This document shows positions 44,237 through 57,310 of a DNA stretch of 64,000 nt, one piece after another (the first letter of the stretch is position 1; each line of letters starts with the position of its first letter). The notes under the pieces are model-generated. The model did no database searches, was not told where the DNA came from, and worked only from the letters and a program-made list of their open reading frames with translations. The stretch is from Chrysomallon squamiferum (lineage: Eukaryota; Mollusca; Gastropoda; Neomphalida; Peltospiridae): positions 11,093,476 through 11,157,475 of the forward strand of contig CM022665.1 of the NCBI GenBank assembly GCA_012295275.1. The letters are read 5' to 3'. The translations under genes and the position numbers were made by a program.

Positions 44237-46032
44237 TCCAAATGCTTTCTGTAATATTAAAGCAAAACTTATCAGATGAAATCTTTTCATCTGTAAATAT
44301 GGATGTGTACCTTATTTTATACAAGTGTTGATTCAAAGCTATACTAAGGGTCTTGTAGAACCACATAAACAACAGGGCATTGGTTTGAATCAGTTAAATG
44401 CTTATAAATCTTGCAGGTTTCTATATAATATAACATTATTCATTATATACATATTATATTACAATATATTACACTGTATTATAGCATTGTATTATATAAT
44501 GATAAATATTAATGTTAAATACTAATTACTCCCATGTAGTTTATATTAACCCTTTCAAATGAAATCTCTTCACTCCTGCTTAAGGGTAACGACAGAATTA
44601 AACTATGGAGGTCTTTGTTATAATGCCCTGTTGTTATTCTGGCCCCAGGGGCTTGATGTGAGTAGGTGTTTATAAAAGGACTAAATAACAGCTTTGCCTA
44701 CAGTGATATGGGAAAGTAATCTACTTGATTTTTGTTGTATTATTACAGACATGCATCACCACCCACATCTTTCACTGCACATTTCACAGTCAACGTACAA
44801 TGGGGAATTAAATGATGGTATTATTAGATTGGTCTACTCTGAGGGTGGAGTGATAGGGAAAAAAAAAAAATGAAACCAATAATACTTGAAGAAAAATAAC
44901 ACCAACATAAATCAATCAATCAATCTATAAACATACAATGAAATAAATAAATAAATAAATAAATAAAAAACTAGCTACAAACAAATAAATAACAATATAA
45001 TGTATATAACTAAAACAAATTCCCAGCCCTCAAAAACCCCCAAAATACCAACACTCCAACCCTTAAACTATAAAGTAACTGGGCAAGTTTAGTTTTGCCA
45101 AGCTTATACTAGTTAGAAGACTAGGATTACTTTTCTTCTTTTTATACAATGTACATAAAGCTTGATTATTTAAACTGTTCACCTCCCAGTCTGTGCACAG
45201 ACACAATAAAACATACACACTGAACATTATATTATATTATTAACACATAATGATTTTTTAATGTAAATAAATTTATAATGCTTTATAGATATTTAGATAT
45301 AGTACATTTTCTTCAGTAGATTAGTAAATTAATACATAATAGATTTCTGCTTGTATTTATGTAACGAAAATTAGTAGTCACAAACATAAATATTATTTAG
45401 ACAAGGGTTCAGGGAGTCTGGATTCCCTGCTTATAAGAATCCCCCAAAACAAGATAAGCAATTTATTTATATTATTTTAGATTTTTTAGTTTTCACATGT
45501 GTGTATCTATACAACTCACCAAAAGATTTTTTTTTTTTTTAAATGCCAATTTTCTCAATTATCAAATTCTGAAAAATGTATAGTTTTGGTAAACTAACTT
45601 TTATATTACCAGCCTATAAAATATACTGGATTTGCAGTAATACAAATATTTAAAATATATTATCAAAAAAATAGTTATTTTTAAAATATATTATCATTTA
45701 GGTCTGTTTTACTTATTCAGTAAATGGTGAGTTTATAGTAAGTTCGTGAACTTTGAAATAATTTGTTTTTAATATAAATTCTTTGTGTGTGTGTGTGTTT
45801 CTTTGTTTTATTACCATGTTTTTATTACAGAGAAATTAATACTGCAACTGCTATATACTAAATTTACATTTGGTTTATTCTATATTTTAATTAACATAAT
45901 TATTTATTATTTTCAGCTTCGCCATCTAAAAAGACAAAATATAGGACCTGAGGATGCAGATTTCAGTGTGAATCCTGATCCAGTTCCATTTCTACCTCAG
46001 AATTTCATGTAACAATTTGTTTTATAATAATG

Positions 46033-46068
<36 letters not shown>

Positions 46069-46693
46069 GTATAAGCTATAGCAATAGTAGTAGTGGTATA
46101 GTAGTAGTAATTGTTGCAGTTGTAGTAGTAATAGTAGTATTAGTAGCAGAAGTAGTAGTAGTAGTAAAGATAATGGTGTTACATTAATTTTAATGGTAGT
46201 TTAAAATTTATATAGCATGGACAGAAACTTTAAAACATTTTAATATACATGTATGTACAAATGGCTTAAGTTAGTATACTTTCATATTATTTTTTTATTT
46301 TTTTGGTAACCAATTTAGCAGTAAACATTATTCCAAACTCTTGAAGTACATGAAGGTGACCTTTTTTTTTCTTTGACAGACTGAGTAAATTATTGCAAAG
46401 TTCTTATTTCCTCAGTCTGTCATTCACAAAAAGGGAGAGGGGAAGAAAATAAAAACATTAAAATTACACATTATTTAATTGTCATAGCTTATTATTAAGC
46501 AATAACTGGGCACCATATATAAATAAAACAATAAACAAGCTGGCTTTAGATTCATTTATTCATACATTTTCTACCATTGGTTTGAAGATTTATTATATTA
46601 TTATTATTTATTTTTTTATTTTTTTATTTTTTTTTTTTTGTAATGTTCATAGAGTGAAATAAATGAAATTCTGTTAACCAGTTGAATAATAAC

Positions 46694-46725
<32 letters not shown>

Positions 46726-48030
46726 TGATGATGATGATGAATACAAATTTAATACAAATTTTAATAAATAAATATTATTATTAATGCATAAAATATAGTA
46801 TTACAGTATCTATATATATCCTTCAGGTCTTCCACAATTCTAAAGAAAGTTTCTGTACCAAAGAGACACATGGATACATTTGGTGGTGTAGAATATAACT
46901 TAACAAATACCAAAGGAGTTATAATGCACACAGACAGATACCAAGTAAGTAATATTTTTATTTACATCCATTTATTTTCAACATGATATTCCATAGCTGT
47001 ATGTTCTGGATGGACTGTAGTTTTTAATTTACATATTCCTACAGACAATTCTGGTTTGACTATAATTTTTTATTTATATATCCCCACAAAGTAATTTTCT
47101 CTGATTGGACTATAGAGTTTTAATTTATATATTTCCTGTGAGTAATTTTCTCTGGATGGGCTGTTGTTTTTAATTTACACATTTCTTCAGAATAAATTTA
47201 CTTATTTCAAAAGAGTTATGCACTCTGGTTGGACTGGAGTGTTTAATTTACATATTTCCACAGAGTATATTTCACTGGTTTGACTGTAGTTTTTTATTTT
47301 TTTTATTTTTTATTTATTTATTCCTTCAGAATGGTTTTTTTTGTTTTGTTTTTTTGGTTGGACTGTAGGTTCTTTTAACATTTTTGTAGTTGAATCAGAA
47401 CTATTGTATTCACTGTACACTACAGCAATATACTGTTATTGTTTTTTGCGTTTTTTTATTTGGTCAATTGATTTTTGATTGTAATACAGACAACAGTACA
47501 GGTAACCATCTGACATGTCCTAACAATACACACCTTGCGAGAGTCACACTTGATTACCTACACACAGGTAGTCCCGTGTCATATTTCCCTGGATCTGTTG
47601 TCATAGTCTGATTGCCTTGTCAACCAGTATTATCAAGCAAAATCAAGGCACACACTCACATACACACACCGTCACTGACAAATCTGGCAACAGTCATTTA
47701 CCAATACGATGGATTTCAGATAACGAGACAAAACATGGCCAAGAAAAAAGTGTTTAGTGATAGCTTCAAATTAAATTAGTGATATATTCTTTTAACTGAA
47801 ATGGTGGTTTAGTGCTATGCTGGATGAAATGCCTGTATTTACTCAGTTTGTTTTACGAGGGACAAAACTGAATACACCAAGGGATACGAGTTTACAGGTA
47901 ACTCTACCTGTGGTTGTGTGTGCGTGTGTAATACCTGTTTAGTGACATCCAGCTGTAATAAGAAAATTAAAGTGTTGTCACATTTACAGACTATGTATTG
48001 GTGTAACGTTAATATTCTGAAAATGAGTGA

Positions 48031-48078
<48 letters not shown>

Positions 48079-51000
48079 TAAATAATAACAACAAATAATA
48101 ATAAATTATAATAGTATTAGTAATTGTTGTTGTTATTGTGTATTCTTTATTATTATGTACTAGTAATGCTAATAGTAGTACTGATATTATTACTATGACT
48201 AATAATAATATTAACAACAATAACACTGAAAATATAATAAAAACAGCATGAATAAGAACAAAAATAAAATAACAACAACAGTCAGTATACAGTAATAACA
48301 ATAACAACAGCTTATAAAGATAATATATCTTTCAAAATAAAAATAACTTAAGACAGGACTCATTTTATTCTTCTGAAATTAAGTCATTAAACTACTGAAA
48401 TGTTTTTTAAAATAATCTTAAATTATCATGATTATGTGTGATACTAAAGATGAATAAAACAAATTAAAAAGTCCACAAAGCAATTATTATTTTTTATCCT
48501 GCTTCAGTTATTTAGTTTTATGTAAATTGCTTTCATGGTGATTTATGAATAATACCTGTGAAATGAAATTTAAAATTTTAATAAATTAGACATATCCATT
48601 TCATATATCCATTTCCTAAGTACTATAAATTCTGTAATAAATATTGTCAGTACTGTCTATTCTCTAATAAATATTATCAGTACTGTATATTCTGTAATAA
48701 CTGTTATCAATACCGTATGCACTCTAATAAATATTAATTAATTAATTAATTAATTAAGTAATTTATTAGTCTCTTTAACATTATTTGTTTATTTATCAAC
48801 TACTAGAATAATTTTATTTTAATGTTATTAAAGTAGCTTGATATTTCAATGTTCATACAACAGTCTGGCGATGTGCCAAAATGATCAGTTGGATGTCAGA
48901 TTTGATAAATTCATTCTGAATCACCATTTGACTTAAAATATTATCATTAAATCAGTTTTAATATTTTAAAATTATTTTATATTTTCAAATTAACTTAGCA
49001 TTAGAATTTAAAGAAAATACAGAAAAAATAATAATAACTAAATAAATAAATAATATGTGTGTCTGTTTGTGTATATGTGTATGTATATTTCTATGAAGTA
49101 TTGAAAAAATAATACAGGATTCATTCATTAAGAGGTACACTGACAAAAGTCATTAATTTAACATTTTTGTATATTGTATTAAATAGTAAATGTTGAAAAA
49201 TGCTTATTTCTTTTCAGTGGGACACTGTTAGACCTTTTGATGGGTGAGTAATAAATTATTATATTTAATGTAAGTAATACCACAATATTATTGTGCTAGG
49301 AGTACATATAAAGATTAAAACATAACTGCTAATTTTAACACACACACACACACACACACACATGAACATCCATACATATATTTGTACTTCCATATTTAGA
49401 TACACATATACACATAAAAAGACATATACCAATTCATATATACACATATAGACAAGTAATTATTATTTTTGACAGCATGAGTCAAAGGGATCGCTTACTG
49501 GCAGAACTGAATTACATGGAAAAATTGCGAGGTTCTCGAAGAAGACATGAAGTGGTTCCTCACAGAGCCCAGCTCAATCTTTTCATGGGAGGAAAGAAAA
49601 TTGAAATGGAAGAAAGGTAATGTTCAGTTAAATGCCTTGTTGACTAAAAGCTTGTTTTAACATAAATGTTGTACAAAATCTCTGTGTGTGTTTGCATGCA
49701 TGACTGTTTCATGTGCAGCAGATTACTGTGATATATATATTTTTTTATTTATAAATTTGTTATGTACCTTTATAATGTTTATATTTTCCGATAGAATTAG
49801 AATTTCATTTTATGTTGTATATAAATAGTAAACTAATTAGTGTTAATTTCAAAAAATTATACTGTCCATTTACATTTCTTATTTTTTAATTTTAATTTCT
49901 ACTGTATCTTGTATTCTCTTGTTTTTAAAGGTTTTATATTATTTGTTAGATTTGATTTCCAAAGTGAAGTGACAGAATTTTAATTTCATTTTATGTTTTA
50001 TTTAAACAATTTTATTACTGTTAAATTACATTGTCCTTTTACATTTCTGGTTTTGTTATACTGATTTCTGTTATGAGGATCTTTATTTTTATAAGTTTTA
50101 TTTTGTTTTATTAATTTCTGTTGTCTTTGATTCTTGTTTATAAAAGTTACGTGTTATATGTAGATTTGATATTCAGCGTGAAGTGAACAAACTGAAAGCT
50201 CTAGTCCTACCCCGTCATGCCAGAGACCTTTACCTTGGAAGAGGAATCCATCTACCTCTGTAAGTAGTTTGACCAGTAAAATAACATGATTTCACAAATA
50301 TAATATATGAAACAGAACCATCTATCTCTGTAAGTAGTGTTTACTGTAAAGAAGTAACAAGTTTTCAGGACTATACTATATTACATGGACCATGTTTGTG
50401 AATCTAATACATACACATCTCAAATTTGATAATTTATTTTAAAAAATATATATATTATCATCATCTCTATTATTATTATTATTGCTTTTGGTGGTGTTAT
50501 TATTATTAATGAAATTGTTATCACTATTATTATTATGATTAACATTACATTATTATTATTATTACTATTGAGATTATTAGTAGTAAACTGTTAAATCTCA
50601 TGTTCATACTTTTAAACGGCACATAAGAAAACTTTTCAGTAAATCATCTCCAGTTTTGACATATTCTTTTTATCTCTTACCAAATATATATTCACATTAA
50701 ACCTGTTAATCATACACATTTATGTAGTTTTCACTATTTCTACAACAACATTTCAAGTATGAATTTTAATCAGGTATCTTCCATTCTAATTCACTTATTG
50801 GTCATGATAAAAAAAGAAGAAATTTTTGTTTTAAAATAAAATATATTAAAAAATTTAATTTAATATAAAATGATATTATTTTGTTATTATATAGAAATCA
50901 TGCTTCTCTAAAACCCAGAGTCTCTATGTCACTTCTAGACAATGACTATGATGAATATGGTAAGTAATTATTTAACTTTGTTTGTCTGAATCATTGTCTT

Positions 51001-52326
51001 TTAAAATGTATATAAATATTGTGTAGCTGAACAATATTTTGCATAAATAATGATATCTATGGTGATGTAAACAGACAGCCTAAATATACTTTGTACACTT
51101 TCAAGTGATTTTTTTGTTTGTTTCTCAATACCAACTTTTGTCAATGTTTGTGAGGATGCATGGAGGCTGACATTTTCCCTTTTCCCATGATTTTGTTTCA
51201 TACACAGAAAGACAAACAATCCCTGATAGACTGAGCGAACAACAATTTTTATTTTTGAACTGATTTACTCGTATCATTATTGGTTTGTTTAACATATTGA
51301 GCTGTTTCCCATTCTAGTCAAGATTCAGTAGGTTTTTTTCCTGTCTCTGGAAGGTGCATATAAAATATTCTTTACTGCTAAATAATAACAGAAGTCATTT
51401 GTGGATTTGTATTCTGATTTCATAACTACAGAAAATATAACATTAATTATTTAAAGACCATGTTTTGTGTTTCTTGTCCTTGAGAAGGTGTAAACAGTTA
51501 ATAAGATAAATTGTGACAGATCTTTATCACTAATCTTGCTGACTGACTGGCCAATAAAAACTGTAATTAAAAATGTGCAAAGTTGTGATTAAAATATTAA
51601 TATTCTTAAACAAGAATTCATTCATATTAGTAAGTTCATTAAGTCATTTACTCCTGTGGTGGTGGTTCATTAATTAATTTATACGTTTATGCATCATTCA
51701 TTCATGCAATCAGAATTCATTCATTTGTTGATTCACACATTCATTCATTTATTCATATATTCATAAACCTTTCATTTATTCACACACACACACACACACA
51801 CATAAAATCCATTCATTTATTCCTTGACAAATTTATTTTTGTTTATTCATTCACATAATTATTCATTTATTTACATACTTATTTAATTATTTATATACAT
51901 TCAGTCACATCATTTGTACATTCATTTATTATTCATATAATTCATCCATTTTTTTATTTCATTCATCCATTCATTCATTCATTCATTTAATCATTCATTC
52001 AACAGAAACAATGTCTGCTCCAGCTAACAGATCTCAATTTCTGGATCTGCCTCCAATGAAACGACAATCTTCACAACACCCTTACTCCAGTGGATCTTCC
52101 CTGAATCCTAGAAAAGTTGTACCAGGCATTAATGAATCAGGTGAGAAACATTTGGCTTTAATTTAGTATTTAATTCGCAGCTGTGTAATTACAAACATGA
52201 TATAATATTGCTTCAATCATGCTTTGATTACGGCAGTTGTTATTGGGGAAGTCTTGCTTGCAATAAATCTCACAGCTTTTTATGATATCAGTAACATTTT
52301 CAATAGGATTTTATTATTATTATTAC

Positions 52327-52378
<52 letters not shown>

Positions 52379-52389
52379 TTATTTATTTA

Positions 52390-52454
<65 letters not shown>

Positions 52455-52905
52455 AACCTTGCTTCCAATAAAGGTCACAGCCTCAAGAATGTACTTTTAT
52501 TATGTTGATATATATTTACTGAATTGGAAAAAAAGTAATATAATGAAAAAAAGAAATATATAGAATATATTTTTTTTAAATTTAATCATAATTACCTCTC
52601 ACTGACATTGCTAGCCTGTAAAATTAAACATAAACATGTAGATTTTTCAGGAACTGTTATGCACTGTTAAGTTGTTTGTGCTCTGTATGCAAGCATCTAG
52701 AAATAATTTTAAAAAATATAATGTAAACAAATGGGAAAAATAAACTGAAATAGAATTTAATATTCAGGCTGTTTGTAATAAGTTTTTTTGTTGTTGGTTT
52801 TGTTGGTTTTCATAAAGAATTCTGTAAAAATATCACCAACAGCAAATTTTGTTCCTCATCTCTCTTTATTATTTATTTTCATTATTTACATTATTATTAT
52901 TGTTG

Positions 52906-52958
<53 letters not shown>

Positions 52959-54726
52959 ATTATTATTATTATATTTCTAAAATGAGACATTCATGGGGGA
53001 AAGTTAATAAAAGATTAATTGAAGTGATTATTTTCTTTAATATATTGTCATTATTATTATAATTTTTTTATGCTAACAATAGTTAAAACAATTTTTTTGT
53101 TCGTTTATTTTTCTAAACATTTAATTATTATTAGTAATAGGAGTAGTAGAAATGGAAGTATTAGTATTATTATTATTTCTAGTATTAGTATTAGAATAGC
53201 TTTATTATTATTATTATTTTTAATTAAATAATTATTTTATTTACTAAACTTAAACATTCAGAAACTAAATACCAAAGATGAACACTTCCCCTCAGGAAAA
53301 ATAAATAAATAAATAAATAAAAATATTTTAGTCTTTTAAAAAATATTTTTAGCCTTCACTTTTAATTTATTTTTTAATTTTACTGTGTTAGTTTTTAGTC
53401 TTTAGTTTACTGTAAATTTCTTTCATGTACAGGTGATATAAGACTCGGATCTCCCATTCTTTTGTCAAAAACACGTCGAACTGTGACAATGTTGCAAGCG
53501 AGATTGAATCTCCCCCGTAGTATGACAGTTTCTACAGCTCTTTATAGATGTGTCTGCTTATATTAACAATCATTCAGCCCATTATAATGTCAGCCTCAGA
53601 TTATCATCTCTCACAAATAATTTGCCCATTACAGGTTGATCATCACGAAATGCTTGGTGTTGGAGAAATGTTTCAGATTTCAGAATATTTTGGACTAATA
53701 TAAGGAGATAGCCTGAGAACATGCTCTGACTGTAAACACAAAATCCATTTATATTTTATATATATAGTGAAACAGATTGTCTGCATATTAGTGTATGTCA
53801 TATTTGTAATAACTGTGTGTATGAAGTAAAGTTTATTTGCACTAAAACAATACAAAACTATAACATAATCACTATAGTTTAAACAAATCTTTTTTTATTT
53901 GAATTTCAGAGACAGTTTAAACAAATTTTTAGGATTTTGGATCTTTTTTACCTTTTTGAATTTCAAAGATAATTTTCAGGAATATGCTTATCAAAACATC
54001 CAGTATTTTTATATTTCAAATCTACATTATTATTTACAACTGATTTTTCATATCATATATTGCTAAATACAATTTACATTTTAAAAATTTTGTCAACAGT
54101 CTGTGATTTTGATATTTAAAGTAAAATTCAAATTATTAATTCAAAGAAAGAAAATGAGTTTTAATCTACAGTTATAAAACAGATTGTTGGTGAGAGTTGA
54201 TGGTTTGAGGCAAAAATCTTTTACCTTTTTAAACAGGAAAAATATAACACAGTGTGAGGAGAATATTTTACCCATCATTCTTGTGTGTGGTGACATACCA
54301 GGATGATGGTTAAAATGTACAGAAATCACATTAATGGTTTGAGGTAGCTTTAAATATCAGTGTATATTTTTACCTGTAATGGTGAAGGATGTAACAAACC
54401 ATTAATAGTGTCTGCGTGTTTTTACCTGTAATAGTAGTGTAAACCTATTACTGTAATATTTGTGTAAATATATCACTATTATGTTTGTGCAGACCTATTA
54501 CTGTAATATTTGTGTAAATATATTGTTTGCGTTTTGTTCTAAAATGTGGTCATGGATGTTAGTTTATAGTATGGGTGAGGAGATGTAGTAGAAGTAGTAG
54601 AAATAATGATAATGAAAATGATAATGATAAAGGTTATCTTACTGAATATTATGAAAAACATTGGAAAAAAAGTGTACAAAATAGATGTACAACAACAACA
54701 ACCAAAATAATAATAATCAATCAATC

Positions 54727-54778
<52 letters not shown>

Positions 54779-57241
54779 TTAATAATAATAATAATAGTAA
54801 TAAAAACAACATTAGTAAAATGTTGCTTTTAAAGCATGCTTTACTTATGAAAATGCATTTAAACATTTCTACCTTTTTTTTTTGGCTTGTATCCAGTTGA
54901 AAAATTTACTAACATGGTTATGGGTCTCATATCTAATACTAAATGCTTATAAACTCTACAATAATATAATTATTAACATTTTCCTTTTGGATACTTTCTA
55001 ACCAGTAGTATGTTTAATTACTTTTATTTATTTTATTTTATTTTGTAAAATATTACTTACACTGAATCATTCAGACTTTTGTAAACATCCTAGGTTCATT
55101 ATTGTTTATGTAAGACAGTTACAGAGTGTTTGAGAACTGGTTAGAAGACAGCATATAGTGTTCTTACACTTAACAAATTATCTCTGGTTCCAAGCTGAGA
55201 TCAGGATATGATCCTAGTTCCTACTGGTTCTTAGGGCAAATGACTTAACCACACTGTCACAGTTATGTAGAAAGGTAGATTACACTTACATGGAAAGGTA
55301 GATTACACATGTGTGGAAAGGTGAAAAAATAATGTTGAATGTTTTATTCTGTGAGAACTGTTCCACTCTGTGATATAAAATAGCTCATCAAAATTTCAAT
55401 ATTAACAGTATCTGCATGTTATTTGTATTTGTGAGTGCAGTTTTGAACTGGCAGGTCCATTGTATTGTTTATACACATCATGTTATATCAGAAATACTCA
55501 AATGAAGTAGTTAAAATTGCACACTATTTTTTCTGTCTTTTGTTGTTGTTTTTTCTTAGGCAGAGATTTTGGCTTAATTCATAGAAATATGAGTATATTT
55601 AAATATAATTAAAGGGACATAATTTGTTTTTGGTATTGACTCTGAAACACAATTATCACAAAATAATGTTTTTATAAATAATATATATATTTTGTTTAAT
55701 AGTTGCTGCTATTAAATGTCCAATAGATATGTTGTTAATATTAAAATAAAACTGCCATTTTAACTGCAGGACTAAAACATGAAATGCCAGTAAAACAGAG
55801 CAAGACAGACAGTCACAGAGATCCATCAGGTTGGGTAGCAGACCAGAATAAAATGTAAGAATAATGTCTTCTCTTCCAATTATATGAAATATCTGCTAAC
55901 AGTACTTACTTTGTTAAAAACACTTATTTGTAATATACAATAGAATTAGACATATACAGTTTCAGATATTCATTAATATCAAATAATTATTCATAGTAAA
56001 TATATTTTAATACACAGTGGAACTAGACAAATATAATTAAAAATGTTCATTACAAAGATAATTATTTATTCATAGTAAATGTATTTTAAAACATATATTG
56101 TTTCAGATATTCATTATTAATACAATTATTTACTCATAATAAATATGTTTTAAGATGAGTTTAATTTTCAAATAGAATTAATTTTACTGGTTTGTGAAAG
56201 AACGTCAGTATTTACTATCTGATACTGTAGTTCCATATATTCATTATTTATAAGTAAATATATTTTAATCTTTCTTTTGTTTTCTAATGAAATTAATTTT
56301 AGCTGTTTTAGAAACAAATAAAGGTTAATTATATTAGTAGAATTAAGGGAAGGAAGAATAATGTTTATAATTAAATTAATAATATAACGAGATTATTATT
56401 ATTTATTTTCTTTGAAATTTTGTCCATTTGGTATTTTTAAACATTTTTTAAAATTAATATTAATGTAGAATTGTATAACATATTTTAAAGTAAGTAATAA
56501 CATTATATAGTATTATTTCAATACAAGTGTTTGTTTAAGAAATAATTTTCTGTATCTTAATATGAAATGATATAATAAAGGTTTATATAATCATTTTCTG
56601 TTGAAATATGTAGAAAATGTATTTATATTGATAATAATTTTCCATTTATTACTGTTTTATTAGATAATATATATGTTTATATACAAATAATAACATTCTA
56701 AATTTTAAATGTTCAGCTATGTTATAAATATATTTACATTAATAATTACTTTCTTTATATTTATTTTTTTATTAGAAAAATATTGATGTTTATATAAATA
56801 ATTACATGTACATGTAGAACTAGGTAATAAATATGTTAATGTAAATTATTACTTTATATATTACTGTATTATTAGAAAATGTAGATGTTGATATAAATAA
56901 TAATATTCTATTAGATAAGTTTAGAACTAGGTAATAAATATGTTAATGTTAATCATTACTTTTTATATTACTATATTATTAGATAATTGTGTTTAAACAA
57001 GTAATAGCATTTTATGTTAATGAAAATTAACACTCTCTTTGTTTATGAAATTAACAAATATTAATGTAGAACTAAGGAATACATGTATTTATGTGATAAA
57101 TTTCTGTGACAGAATGAAGGAACAGAATCTGACAAGAGCTGACTCAAAGGACTGTGAAGAGATTCACATACCTGAGAACAAACAGAAAGAAGCAACAGCA
57201 GAGGAGTATGTGTTTATTTATTTTAATTAATTAATTATCTT

Positions 57242-57310
<69 letters not shown>

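Larger units (their letters stand above)
35853..45916 (+). other. intron 1 of the EF-hand gene, 10 kb
   Basis: AT-rich and almost free of CpG after 35,960. Contains degenerate copies of an AACAGTATTATTTTAT motif 35,880-36,450, a CA-rich tract 36,730-36,935, AAT 37,840-37,875, AAC 39,040-39,090, a CA run 44,176-44,235 and the minisatellites listed separately. Phase 0 at both ends. Confidence 0.7.

Noticed and set aside
47390-47611. 73-codon plus-strand frame in intron 3
   Set aside because: Lacks an acceptor-donor pair that would keep frame with exons 3 and 4, and overlaps the end of a minisatellite.
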